28,133 bases of DNA from Sedimentisphaerales bacterium (GCA_016928975.1 JAFGJR010000224.1:1-28133), one strand, 5' to 3'. Counted from the first letter of the stretch, positions 17,601 to 26,059 are shown. Numbers and translations: made by a program. Notes: generated by a model not told the origin, from the letters alone.

Positions 17601-18230
17601 CTTGCCGACCGAAGGCTGAGCCAGATCCGTTGCCTGCAACGTGGGCGCCGCGGCGCCGGCCTGCGCATATCGCGATTCCTCTTTTCGCTGCTTCAGGACG
17701 TCCGGCCCCAGCTCTACGGCCAGCTTGATCTCCTGAAGCTGGAAGACCGGAGCGACGGCCACGACGACCCCATCGTGCACGTCGATCAGCGCTTTGCCCT
17801 TCTCGATGCCCAGAGGAGGATGGGCAAATGTCCCTATGTTGATGTTGCCGACCGCCTCGGCGATCCGCTCATTGGATGGCAGCGTGCTCGCCGAGGTCGC
17901 CGGCCCGAGTTGCGCCACATCGTACGGTTGCGGCACATCGACGAGGGCCAGCACCGCGAGGGTCCGGCGAAGCTTGTCCGCCTCTCCCGTGACCAGCAGC
18001 GACTTCGTCCCCGGCATCTGAGAGACTGTCCCCATCCCGAGCTTGGCCAGAAACTCCTTGGCCCGCTCCGGGGCGATACAGGATAGGGAGACCATCTTGT
18101 AATCCAACGTGCCCGAAGGGACACTCCAGTCGGCCGCCAGGAGAGGTCGACCGGCGCAGAAGAGAAAGGCAAGCAGGATTGAAGCGAACGCTCTGCGGCG
18201 TCTCTCATAGGACAAATGCCGTTCCGTCAT
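14664..18230 (-). CDS. gspD: T2SS secretin GspD, unusually long
   Basis: The 1188-residue protein forms the outer-membrane channel. A signal peptide covers about residues 1-32 (cleavage after PLLA). A first small alpha/beta-looking domain is at about 40-105, followed by a coiled-coil stretch (RLRELERRAAEVRAQRKAAA) and a Pro/Ala/Gln/Thr-rich linker to about 370. Then come an N0-like domain (about 375-460), N1-type repeats, one with NLKHIDTVSVENLL, and the C-terminal secretin domain (about 860-1130) with VLAKPKLLVNDNEPGNI. Typical GspD has 600-750 residues, so the N-terminal extension of about 370 residues is the oddity. ATG 18230 is preceded by GAGG at nine bases. Confidence 0.93.
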   Translation of the reverse strand: MTERHLSYERRRRAFASILLAFLFCAGRPLLAADWSVPSGTLDYKMVSLSCIAPERAKEFLAKLGMGTVSQMPGTKSLLVTGEADKLRRTLAVLALVDVPQPYDVAQLGPATSASTLPSNERIAEAVGNINIGTFAHPPLGIEKGKALIDVHDGVVVAVAPVFQLQEIKLAVELGPDVLKQRKEESRYAQAGAAAPTLQATDLAQPSVGKKSAQADRTPALPKDVQDRLRELERRAAEVRAQRKAAAQAAAQPVPGATPGQTPLPSASSLGQVDDPPVDSNSPAAPATSVSLTTPESQPAPAPTTGDQAALQPGQTVPVEPQQVSSPVDKPEDESLKAVEVLDTQTLNAGTPASHAPTTSDASRYDPPEFPNGDQVIKLTLPERLPVIQLLDLAGKYLNLSYVYDPAKITGDVTLKLNGNLQGTMRVKDLYYLLESVLQFKDLVMTRHKDNVVKIVPKTEVMNIDPELVTPEVKAVEAGDTVVTRVFNLKHIDTVSVENLLNQMQLSVGLTSMAESGTVIVTAYSHRMARIENLLDMVDKPGAPRKFKFRQLRYTMAQALAEKVKGLAEQLESVSVTVGSEGDSGTTTQVARLPGESEAAWRARLVRIKAAQAQAAAARSRITPGGPPSAKPGVYLDADERTNRILMIGEEEQLHTVEELVETLDVEQQDLRRLELYRIRHVDADEVARKLQELGIISKLPESTAPGGRITGSSRTTSPTAAQAARQVTPTPEVPVVAEVTEAGIVGEPQVVVVESTNSLLVNATAEQHAAIAAIIEYVDSEMDAGEIPYKIYPLENSTPDHLAEVLESLIQETVEQQNKEGKMEKTVVGREEKIKIVPDPNTYSLVVYASKKNQEWISALIKQLDKRRPQVLIDVTLVEITKNDSFNYDLQLVEGIPNLLDSSGALGAAASVPANVLAKTKSGEKDHFLDLSSMGVDGTNPRTFKGYYGDKHISALLTAVQGKGYGRVLAKPKLLVNDNEPGNIKTGRTMYVEQQSSIPLANAGTGNTAQPFITTSTEFKPYEAAIEMNITPHISEGNLLRLVVELKRSDFDLSKSTDGTKPPETTTSEVKTAVTVPDGSTIILGGMLKMSQNKSGSKVPILGDIPLLGGLFRTINDSDDESKLYMFVKAEIIRPAGTENESMEDLRQISEINRTAFEKHELEFQNYQSWPGVKTKPVNPPKVLDAY

Positions 18231-18655
18231 TGCGTGTTACCTCGTTCTAGATCACCCTACTTTCGTACTTCTAAGATGCAGGATCTCAAAGCAACCACTC
18301 AGGGACGGCCCACTGCCGCGCCTGAGGACCGCCCTTCTTGCAGGCCAATGACTGGCCGTGCCTGATAAGACCGTGACCTCGCCGTCGTTACGAGGACAGC
18401 CAAGCACACAACAGCATCTACATAGTCAGACAGCGCGCCGCGCCGAAAGTTCCCAATCCGCCCACAAAAAACATACTTTTCAGCACTGGCGGATGCAACG
18501 CCGGCCGCGTGGATTGATGGCGGCTATCGGATGTGGATGACGTTCGAATTCGAGATCGCTGATGGTTCGATAATCGACGGCGCGGCACCTTGACATCGAA
18601 CGAGGGTGACGATGGTGAGGGGACAAGCAAGTCCCAGGGATCAGGTCGCAGATCG
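18231..18655 (-). other. gspC-gspD spacer with two leader hairpins
   Basis: This 425-bp spacer inside the operon has no credible gene. On the gspD leader side it holds two hairpins: GGCCA/TGGCC at 18343-18357, and a two-step stem at 18298-18326 (CTCAGG/CCTGAG enclosing CGGC/GCCG). Neither is followed by a run of T on the minus strand, so they are not ordinary terminators. A second promoter for gspD may lie here, but I cannot point to clear -35/-10 boxes. Confidence 0.5.
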
Positions 18656-19573
18656 TTACTTCGGCAGACGGGGCTGCCCCATCCGCCGTATGAGCTCGCG
18701 ACGCCTCTCCTCCGCTGGGCTGCTCTTGTTGCCATTCAATTGCTCGCCCAGGTTCTCCAGCTTCTGGGCCTCTTCGGGACTGACGCGAGATGACTTGTAC
18801 TCCGAGATGAGCTTGCCCACTTCAGCGGCCTTGTCACCGCCGGCCGCGTCGGCGTCAGCCTGATCGGATCTCGACTCCTTCTGGAGCTCCTGCTTGAGCC
18901 TGTGCACCAGCTCGCTCAGACTGGACTCGTCCTGTCCGGTGAGGCGGCCCGATGCGGAGGGACTCCCTGCGGCGCCCTGATCGGACGCAACGGGAACACC
19001 GCCCACCTCCAGAATGCTCGCCGTATCGACCGCCGGCTCAACCGACATCTCGTTCAGGTTCTGCCCATCGAAGCAGATGATCGAGCCGTTCTTGATCTGC
19101 TTGACCGTCAAATGACCGACCTCGCTGCCCAGTTGAATCCACTGGTAGCTGTTATCGGGCAAACGGATGTAGGCAAACGAGCTCTCAGGACTGGCAGGCG
19201 AGTAGCAGATGCCCACGAGATCGAATTTGGCGGTGGAAGGTGTCAGAGGCTTCACAAACGTCGGCGTGATGCGCGTCTCGGCTACGGCCGGCGCAGCCTC
19301 CGTCGGCGGCGAGACACGCGGATTGATGATCCCTTCCAGTGTCTGTGCTTCACGCACCAAAGGGGGAGTCTTGTCGCCCTCGTTGTCCTCGGCCTGGCTA
19401 TCCTTGAGGTCGTTGAACCGCGAGACAGCCCGGGGCCCTTCCAGGAAACTGGCGACCTCGCGATCCTGTGTCACGCCCAGATGCAGCCGGGCCATTGGCC
19501 ACTTGATGGATGCCAGCACAAGGCCGGTGAAGACGAACGCGGCAACGCCAATGATCTGCAACAGTCTTACCAT
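18656..19573 (-). CDS. gspC: GspC-like T2SS protein
   Basis: The 305-residue protein starts with a membrane anchor (about residues 4-24, IIGVAAFVFTGLVLASI). After a proline-rich linker it has a homology-region-like domain at about 115-170 (FDLVGICYSPASPESSFAYI, then YQWIQLGSEVGHLTVKQI). GspC links the inner-membrane platform to the N0 domain of the secretin. No PDZ domain is visible; the C-terminal third is a charged helical region instead. It is the first of the gsp genes and lies 41 bases after the cytochrome gene. Assignment rests on topology, the HR-like pattern and position. Confidence 0.75.
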   Translation of the reverse strand: MVRLLQIIGVAAFVFTGLVLASIKWPMARLHLGVTQDREVASFLEGPRAVSRFNDLKDSQAEDNEGDKTPPLVREAQTLEGIINPRVSPPTEAAPAVAETRITPTFVKPLTPSTAKFDLVGICYSPASPESSFAYIRLPDNSYQWIQLGSEVGHLTVKQIKNGSIICFDGQNLNEMSVEPAVDTASILEVGGVPVASDQGAAGSPSASGRLTGQDESSLSELVHRLKQELQKESRSDQADADAAGGDKAAEVGKLISEYKSSRVSPEEAQKLENLGEQLNGNKSSPAEERRRELIRRMGQPRLPK

Positions 19574-19614
19574 AGGCAGTCCTACTTTCAGTAGTGTTTG
19601 ACACGATTAGCGGC

Positions 19615-20988
19615 CTATGGTTCCCGGTAATGCAGTGTTTTTTTCATGAACTCCTCCTCGTGGCCTGCATATTCACCGCTGTGTTCGGGGGTGTGGCACT
19701 TGAGACAGTCCTTTCGGGGTTCTCCGGTCCTGGCCTGGCCGGCCGCCCGGACATGCTCGGAGCCCGGCCCATGGCAGGCCTCACACCCGACGTCCTTCAA
19801 ATGCGGCGTCTGTTCGGCCGTGACGAAACCGCCGGAGTATTCCATGCCCACGACGTGGCACACCACGCACTCCGGATCGCGATCGGAGCCTACCTTCTCC
19901 AGCGAGGCAAAGGCGCTGGCATGGGCCTGTGTACCCCATTTCTCATGTTCATATTCATGGCACCGCGCGCAAACCTTTGTTCCAACGAAGGTTACATCCT
20001 GCTGGGGCAGCGGGATGCGCGGGTACTTCTCAAGCAGACGGCTTTCGACGACAAGCTGCTGATAAGACCGGTAAAGACGGACCAGAGCTTCGTCTTTCGC
20101 TATTTTCTCCACAATCGGCGTGTCCGCGAACCGCAACGCGAGCTGTCGTTCTCGCATCGAAGCGCGAACAGTGATCCGAGAGACGTAGCGCCCAAACCGG
20201 CCGACGGTGAAAGCCAGAGGCCTGGCGTCCGGCCCACTGAGGAGCCGGGGCTCGTCCGCGTCGGACGGGCAAACGACACAATCGATGACCGGAGGCATCA
20301 TGTGCAGGAGGTCCTGAACCGCCTGCCCCTCACAACCTCCCAGGATCAGAATATTGACCGGCTGAACGGAGCCACTGTCCGGGAAAAGCCCTGTCACCTG
20401 CTCCGCCGAGCCAGTCCGGGCGTCAAAGGCCGCAATATTGACGGAGATCGTGCGGTCGCCGACTGTGAATTGCCTGGAAAAGGACTGCGACAGACCGGCG
20501 CCCTGTCCGCCCGCCGCGATCACATCGAACGGCTCATCGGCATTGTTCAGGACGCTCAGATTCGAGGCTATCTCAACATCCTCGGGGCTGAGGTGAACGA
20601 GATCGTAGCGGAGCTGTCGCATCGCCTCCATTAGGATGCGGAACTTCAGGAGATCCTGCTCGCCGTCGCCTTGGACCAGCGAGCCGGTGTCAACGATCAG
20701 CCGATTGGCTCCTGGCACGGCGGCGAAGACACTCGTCCGCCTCTCAAGACCGCCCAACTGCCCCCCGGAACAGCCGCATGGCTTCAGGGCGCCAAGCACA
20801 CTTCCGGTGAAGAAGACGACGATCTCGTCGCGTTCGGCCGCCACCACCGCGGGCGGCGACGGCATCCGCCGCGAAGGACACGACACGCTGACGGCCAGTA
20901 CGCAAATGCTTACCGCTGCAAGCGTTATGCGCGTGCCGCTGGATGCCGTCCTATGCCCAAGCCCCACTGCCCTGTCCCTCACAAACAC
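19615..20988 (-). CDS. UshA-like domain fused to tetrahaem cytochrome c554-like domain
   Basis: The 457-residue exported protein has an N-terminal hydrophobic signal (about 21-37). A domain of about 270 residues follows, resembling 5'-nucleotidase/SoxB-type metallophosphoesterases, with the signature LKPCGCSGGQLGGLERR at 68-84. The C-terminal part is a cytochrome c554-like domain with four haem sites: C340-x2-CH, C374-x2-CH, C402-x2-CH and C428-x2-CH. It should act in the periplasm, possibly in electron transfer coupled to an unknown substrate. The start is GTG 20988, seven bases after the DUF1573 stop; no strong ribosome site is seen, so the start is uncertain. Metal-binding residues of the first domain were not traced completely. 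Confidence 0.8.
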   Translation of the reverse strand: MFVRDRAVGLGHRTASSGTRITLAAVSICVLAVSVSCPSRRMPSPPAVVAAERDEIVVFFTGSVLGALKPCGCSGGQLGGLERRTSVFAAVPGANRLIVDTGSLVQGDGEQDLLKFRILMEAMRQLRYDLVHLSPEDVEIASNLSVLNNADEPFDVIAAGGQGAGLSQSFSRQFTVGDRTISVNIAAFDARTGSAEQVTGLFPDSGSVQPVNILILGGCEGQAVQDLLHMMPPVIDCVVCPSDADEPRLLSGPDARPLAFTVGRFGRYVSRITVRASMRERQLALRFADTPIVEKIAKDEALVRLYRSYQQLVVESRLLEKYPRIPLPQQDVTFVGTKVCARCHEYEHEKWGTQAHASAFASLEKVGSDRDPECVVCHVVGMEYSGGFVTAEQTPHLKDVGCEACHGPGSEHVRAAGQARTGEPRKDCLKCHTPEHSGEYAGHEEEFMKKTLHYREP

Positions 20989-20994
20989 GGGAGA

Positions 20995-22209
20995 TCAGCT
21001 CGCCGCATAGAACCCTCGACACTGCACCGTCAACGTCTCGCCGCCTTTGATCTTTATTTCGAGGATATCCGCGAGGATGGACCGCTCGCCCTGCACGACC
21101 GGCGGGGTGATCTGCACTCGCAACTGGTATCTCGCACCGGCCCTCCCGACGCCAGCGGACGCCCCGGCCAGGTTGTTTTCCGTGCCCGGTATCTTCTTGC
21201 TCTCGATGATCTTCATCGTGCCTTTCTGCGATGTGACCGACTCAATCTCGAAATCCTCCTCGTAGTTGCTCAGGATCCAGAGGTCCCGCTGGATGGGCTG
21301 ATTCGCTTTGACGTTGAACAGCGTGAACTGCGGCGGCGTCACCGAGAACTCAGGGAAGACATCGTACGGGATCAGCACGTTCTTGCATTCCGGATGGGTC
21401 AGACTGATGCTGATCTGGCCTTTCGGATTCCGGGTGAGCCTGTCCACGTTGGCTTTGGGCGTAATGACAAACTCCGTGGCTTTGACATTCGGATCGAAAT
21501 CGGCCGTGAGCGTGTTGGCCGTCGCCCGGAAGCTCACGATGGAAAATGGCTTGCCATCGGTGCTCTTGAGCGTAATCGGGCTGCAACCGGCATTCTCCTT
21601 CCTCGGGAAAAGGTTCACCCGGCTCGGGGAATGTCCGATCCGATAGACAACGGCGGCTTTGATCGTGAAGTTTGTCGTCGGCTGGTCGGGATCGTTCGTG
21701 TCTATGGAAAGTCGGCGAGTCAGCGGGCCGGGATAGTTGCCGGTGTGATACTCCACTTCCAGAGCCCCGCTCTCGCCGGGCGCGAACTGCTGTCCCGCCT
21801 TGACGCCCCGAGTCACAGAGCCGCAGCAGGCCCGGACACGCAGGATCTTCAAGGGAGCGTTACCCACGTTCTTGAACTCGAATTGGGTCGTGTGGCTCGT
21901 CTCCGGCCCGATCTCGCCGAAGTCCTGCTCGGCGGTCTTGACCTCGATCTTCGGCTCGGCACCAGACTGCGGCTGAGCTTGACCGCTCTGCGACACGGCC
22001 TGAGCCGGCTGGCTCTCGCTGGCCACAGGCGCCCGTGCCGTCGCTTGCACCGGCTCCACCTGGGCGGCAGGCGCCTTGGCATCTCCGGCCTGCTGCTGAC
22101 AGCCGACCTGCAACAGCAACACCCCGCACGCCAGAAACGCGGTCAATGCGACCCAAGACAATTGCTGCCGACCGGCTACCGGCCACTTTCCTGTGCGTTT
22201 TCCAGCCAT
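20995..22209 (-). CDS. DUF1573-domain lipoprotein
   Basis: The 404-residue product begins with a lipoprotein signal (hydrophobic 19-36, lipobox QVGC with Cys37). After a Gln/Ala/Pro-rich linker it has a DUF1573 domain starting near residue 94 (AEQDFGEIGPETSHTTQFEF, KNVGNAPLKILRV, then a CCG at 128-130). The remainder is Ig-like beta structure. DUF1573 proteins are common exported proteins in planctomycetes and Bacteroidetes and are of unknown function. ATG 22209 was chosen because the lipobox then lies at a normal distance and GGGAG is ten bases upstream. It is the first gene of the minus-strand train leading into the T2SS genes. Confidence 0.85.
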   Translation of the reverse strand: MAGKRTGKWPVAGRQQLSWVALTAFLACGVLLLQVGCQQQAGDAKAPAAQVEPVQATARAPVASESQPAQAVSQSGQAQPQSGAEPKIEVKTAEQDFGEIGPETSHTTQFEFKNVGNAPLKILRVRACCGSVTRGVKAGQQFAPGESGALEVEYHTGNYPGPLTRRLSIDTNDPDQPTTNFTIKAAVVYRIGHSPSRVNLFPRKENAGCSPITLKSTDGKPFSIVSFRATANTLTADFDPNVKATEFVITPKANVDRLTRNPKGQISISLTHPECKNVLIPYDVFPEFSVTPPQFTLFNVKANQPIQRDLWILSNYEEDFEIESVTSQKGTMKIIESKKIPGTENNLAGASAGVGRAGARYQLRVQITPPVVQGERSILADILEIKIKGGETLTVQCRGFYAAS

Positions 22210-22261
22210 GTTCTTCAACTCCCGAATCAGATTCGTCAGGTAACAGGGTTTTATCAGCAAT

Positions 22262-22290
22262 ATTGTAGCCCCGCACAACTCAACAAGCAA
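22262..22290 (-). promoter_or_regulatory. Probable promoter of the DUF1573-cytochrome-gsp operon
   Basis: On the minus strand TTGCTT (22290-22285) and TACAAT (22267-22262) are 17 bases apart, about 50 bases before the DUF1573 start. The -10 box is good; the -35 keeps TTG only. Confidence 0.45.
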
Positions 22291-22461
22291 GAATTTCCCC
22301 CGCCTGACGAGGCCCCTTGCGCCGGATGGTTTTCTTCTTGATTCGGCAGGAGACATTCGCGATAGTGGGACATGTCCAGGCGGGAAGCGGTTCGCTTGGC
22401 GAGGCAGACGAATGTGGATGACAACGGTCTGACGTGACGTTTAGAGGCGGAGGTCCGATCC

Positions 22462-25400
22462 GTGCGAATCCTGATCATTGAGCATGTTCCCGACAGCCAT
22501 CCGCCGGCGTTCAGGGTGGTCCGCTGCGATCCACCTCAGGTTTCGCCCGACGTGACGCCCATCACGCCACCCGAGCAGTTCGGGGCCGACCAACTGCCCG
22601 GCAGCGACCTGCGCCGCGAGCTGCGCTGGTACTTGGAGCAGTTCCTGGACTATCCCTTCCCGCCCAACACCGACCGGGCCGAGCGTGCAACCGAGGCCCT
22701 GCAAGCCTGGGGCACACACGCCTTCAAGGCCCTCTTCCACGGCGGCAAGGCCCGCGACTGGTACCACGATGTCGTGCGCGATGGCACGGAACACCTGCAC
22801 CTGCGCATCGTCGCCAACGAGCCGAGTGTCCTGGCGTGGCCCTGGGAGGCTTTGTACGATCCCGAGCGGGGCTACTTAGCCTCCAAGTGCCACATCGAAC
22901 GCCAGCTCAATAACGTGGCGGACCCGCCCCCCTTGCCTGAGAACCTCCCGCGTGACCGGCTCAACATCCTGCTGGTCACCGCCCGGCCGTTCGAGGGGGA
23001 TGTGGAGTATCGCTCCATCTCGCGCTCCTTGGTCGAGCAGATCGAGAAGAACAACCTGGCCGCCTGCGTCACGGTGCTGCGCCCGCCGAGATTCGACGCA
23101 CTCCGGGAGGAGCTTGGCCGCCGGCTCGGCTACTATCACATCCTGCACTTCGACGGCCACGGCGGCTACGGCATCATCGCCGACGACGCGGCTGATGCCC
23201 CCACGCTGGCCGACGCGGTCAATCCTCACGCCTATCAGCAAGGCCCTCAGGGCTGCCTCGTCTTTGAAACCGCCGATGGCAAGCCGCACCCAGTCCCCGC
23301 GGAGACGCTCAGCGCTACGCTCCACGAGTTCCGCGTCCCGATGGTCGTCCTCAACGCCTGCCAGTCGGGCACGATTGACGAGCACGGCGAGAACGCCTTC
23401 GCCTCGGTGGCCGCCTCCCTGGTCCGAGCCGGCATCCGCTCTGTCGTGGCGATGGCCTGGTCGCTCTACGTCAGCGGCGCCCAGCAGTTTCTGCCCGCTT
23501 TCTACAAGCGCCTGCTTGAAACCGGCAACGTGGCCGAGCCGACGCGCGCAGGCCGTGCGGCTATGCTCGCCCATCCGGGCCGGGTCTGTGCGCGGGGGAC
23601 CTACCCTCTCAAGGACTGGCTCGTCCCCGTCGTCTATCAGCAGCAGCCGGCGGACTTGTCTTTTGTCACACAAGCCAAGCCCAAGCAGGATGAACAGGCG
23701 ACCGCGTCTTTGCCCGAAGAGGCGACGGACAAGGAGAACCCCTACGGCTTCATCGGCCGCGACAGCGCCATCCTCGCCTTGGAGCGGGCCCTCCTGCGCG
23801 ACCCGCCTACGATCCTCATCCATGGACTTGGCGGGGTGGGCAAGACGTCGCTCGCACGTGGCTTCCTTCAGTGGCTCAAGCAGACCGAGGGCCTCGGCGC
23901 TGGGTGCATGTGGTTCACCTTCAACGACATCCACACTGCCGAGCATGTCCTCCACGCCATCGGTACAGCGATCTTCGGCAGTCAGTTCATTCCATTGGGG
24001 ATGGACCAGAAGCTTGACCTCCTGGGAAAGGCCCTGCGCGAGAACCGCCTGATCCTCGTTTGGGACAACTTCGAGTCCGCCTCGGGCAATGAGGCCGCCG
24101 GCATCGATCCATTGCTCAGGCCTGACGATATTCAACTCCTGCGCCGCTTCCTCCAGGCGATCCAGGGCGGGCGGAGCAAAGTCCTGATCACCAGCCGCAG
24201 CGAAGAAGGATGGTTGCCCGCTCACCTGCGCTACAAGCTGCCTCTCGGCGGCCTGACCGGCGAATCCCGTTGGGAGTTCTGTACGGCTATCCTCCGCAAC
24301 CTCGGTATCCAGACCAACCGGGAAGACCCCGAGCTCGGCGCACTGATGGACACCCTGGATGGCCATCCCCTGCTCATGCGAGCGGTCCTGCCGCGTTTGG
24401 AAGGTGGACGCTCCGCCAGGTCGATCCTCCAGGAGTTGCAGGGCAATCTGGCAGCGGATGAGGCGAGTGCCGACCCGACTCAGAAGAAGGTCTACGCCAC
24501 GTTGCGATTTGTTGAGGATAGCTTGCCCCAGGACCTGCGTCCTCTACTCACCCCTCTGGCCTTGCACGACCGCTTCGCGGATGCGGACTACTTGGAGGCT
24601 ATGGCCAAAGGCGCAAATCAAGCACAAGTCACACGAGGACAGATCGACCGCCTCCTGTCCGCCCTGGCGACGGCGGGACTGGTCCGAGACCGCGGCAAAG
24701 CGATCTACGAGCTTCACCCCGCTCTCACAGGCTTCCTGCGATCAACGGTGCTGACACAGGTCGCCGCTGGCGAACGGGAATCCTGGCAACGTGCCTTCGT
24801 GGATGTCATGGGAAGACTCGCCGATGCCCTGGCGCCGAAAGAGCTCCACGAGCAGCGCCCCTATTTCCACATCCACAGCGCCAATCTCCATGCAGCCCTG
24901 TCCCTGGCGGAATCCCTGGATAGTGTGGCCTTCGCCGCCCTGACACAGTCCTTGGCCGCTTATGCCCAGAACACGCTGAGCTTCGACACCGCCGAGCGGT
25001 TGTTTGAGCGGCTCGCGGAGCACGACCGTGTGCGCGGGAACAGCAAAGTCGAAGCGGGTGCCTACCACCAATTGGGCATCATCGCCCAGGAGCGTCGGGA
25101 CTTCGAGACCGCCGAGAAGTGGTATCTCAAGAGCCTCGAAATCAAAGAGAAGCAAGGCAACGAGCACGGCGCGGCCAGCACCTACCACCAATTGGGCAGG
25201 ATCGCCCAGGAGCGTCGGGACTTCGACAACGCCGAGAAGTGGTATCTCAAGAGCCTCGAAATCTCAGAGAAGCTCGGCAACGAGCACGGCGCGGCCAGCA
25301 CCTACGGGCAACTGGGAATCATAGCGGCTCTCCAAGGGCGCTTTGTCGAATCGGCCAAGTGGCTGATCAAGTGCGTGGGCACCTTCCGGAATTGCCGTGA

Positions 25401-25527
25401 TGCGCACGCTGTTGCGCGGAACACGCGGAACTTCGTCCTTGCCCTGGATGCTGCGGCGGAGGCCGACAAAGCTCAGATGCTGAAGCTGTGGCAAGAGGCG
25501 GGACTGGGGGACCTGCCCAAGGGTTGA
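22462..25527 (+). CDS. CHAT protease - STAND NTPase - TPR protein
   Basis: The 1021-residue protein has three parts. Residues 1 to about 395 form a CHAT (caspase-like) protease with the predicted dyad His233 (HILHFDGHGG) and Cys300 (VVLNACQSG). About 425-620 is a STAND/NB-ARC-type NTPase with Walker A GLGGVGKTS (455-463), Walker B LILVWDNFE (530-538) and VLITSRS (574-580), followed by a winged-helix-like region. About 820-1000 are TPR repeats. Such proteins are signal sensors: ligand binding to the repeats lets the NTPase oligomerise and activates the protease. They occur in bacterial defence and regulated cell death, but the target here is unknown. GTG 22462 is preceded by GGAGG at eight bases. 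The gene is divergent from the secretion operon and coupled to the next gene. Confidence 0.88.
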   Translation: MRILIIEHVPDSHPPAFRVVRCDPPQVSPDVTPITPPEQFGADQLPGSDLRRELRWYLEQFLDYPFPPNTDRAERATEALQAWGTHAFKALFHGGKARDWYHDVVRDGTEHLHLRIVANEPSVLAWPWEALYDPERGYLASKCHIERQLNNVADPPPLPENLPRDRLNILLVTARPFEGDVEYRSISRSLVEQIEKNNLAACVTVLRPPRFDALREELGRRLGYYHILHFDGHGGYGIIADDAADAPTLADAVNPHAYQQGPQGCLVFETADGKPHPVPAETLSATLHEFRVPMVVLNACQSGTIDEHGENAFASVAASLVRAGIRSVVAMAWSLYVSGAQQFLPAFYKRLLETGNVAEPTRAGRAAMLAHPGRVCARGTYPLKDWLVPVVYQQQPADLSFVTQAKPKQDEQATASLPEEATDKENPYGFIGRDSAILALERALLRDPPTILIHGLGGVGKTSLARGFLQWLKQTEGLGAGCMWFTFNDIHTAEHVLHAIGTAIFGSQFIPLGMDQKLDLLGKALRENRLILVWDNFESASGNEAAGIDPLLRPDDIQLLRRFLQAIQGGRSKVLITSRSEEGWLPAHLRYKLPLGGLTGESRWEFCTAILRNLGIQTNREDPELGALMDTLDGHPLLMRAVLPRLEGGRSARSILQELQGNLAADEASADPTQKKVYATLRFVEDSLPQDLRPLLTPLALHDRFADADYLEAMAKGANQAQVTRGQIDRLLSALATAGLVRDRGKAIYELHPALTGFLRSTVLTQVAAGERESWQRAFVDVMGRLADALAPKELHEQRPYFHIHSANLHAALSLAESLDSVAFAALTQSLAAYAQNTLSFDTAERLFERLAEHDRVRGNSKVEAGAYHQLGIIAQERRDFETAEKWYLKSLEIKEKQGNEHGAASTYHQLGRIAQERRDFDNAEKWYLKSLEISEKLGNEHGAASTYGQLGIIAALQGRFVESAKWLIKCVGTFRNCRDAHAVARNTRNFVLALDAAAEADKAQMLKLWQEAGLGDLPKG
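25063..25302 (+). repeat. Two near-identical tandem TPR units
   Basis: Units of 120 bp (40 codons, residues 868-907 and 908-947) at 25063 and 25183 differ at only about eight positions. A third unit starts at 25303 (TACGGGCAACTGGG) and is diverged. This points to a recent in-frame duplication in the sensor part of the CHAT-STAND protein. Confidence 0.9.
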
Positions 25528-25541
25528 GGAGACACCTGAAG

Positions 25542-25994
25542 ATGACTGATGGAGGAATCCGAGCAATGACGAATCGCCAGGCCATGCGGATTGTGGGGCT
25601 CCTGGGCGAGGCACACCAAGGAGAGATGCCGACCGGCGAGGATCGGGACAACCTCGTTCGTGCGATGGCGGCGGCCCTCGATTCGACTGATGCGCCTTGT
25701 CCGACCGACGAACAGGCGGCCGCGGCGGCGATGGAATTGCTGGCGAAAGACCCTCGCTTTGCCGATCAGATCAAAGCGATGGTGCACGCGCCGGCGACGA
25801 AGTCCATGGGACCCGGCGTCGTGGAAGGCGCCCTGCTGATCGGCGGGCTGCTCATGGCTCTGCAAACACAGTTCGAGTTCGAACGGGACAAGGAGGGTCG
25901 GTGGTCTGTCAAGCTCAAGAAGAACGCCACCAAGGACGCTCTGCTCAAGCCTTTGATCAAGAAGCTGACCGACCTGCTCGGCCTCGGCGGATAG
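25542..25994 (+). CDS. Small partner protein of the CHAT-STAND gene, function unknown
   Basis: The product has about 150 residues. The first 80 or so are helical and acidic, followed by a Gly-rich hydrophobic segment (GPGVVEGALLIGGLLMALQ) that could enter a membrane. A short beta-like stretch FEFERDKEGRWSVKLKKN and a basic C-terminal helix ending in LLGLGG close it. The gene starts 14 bases after the CHAT gene, and a GAGGAG site overlaps that gene's TGA stop, so the two are probably translated together. ATG 25566, ten bases after GGAGG, is an equally plausible start. The pairing suggests a substrate or effector of the protease, but this is inference; I recognise no named family. Confidence 0.75.
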   Translation: MTDGGIRAMTNRQAMRIVGLLGEAHQGEMPTGEDRDNLVRAMAAALDSTDAPCPTDEQAAAAAMELLAKDPRFADQIKAMVHAPATKSMGPGVVEGALLIGGLLMALQTQFEFERDKEGRWSVKLKKNATKDALLKPLIKKLTDLLGLGG

Positions 25995-26059
25995 GCGTCC
26001 CGTAGCAATCGTTTCTCGACAGCGAGGAGATGAAAGTCGGGTCTGCAATTTGCAGCGAA

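Noticed and set aside
18298..18357. Riboswitch in the gspD leader
   Set aside because: Two hairpins are present, but I could not match them to the conserved core of cyclic-di-GMP or any other riboswitch class I know.
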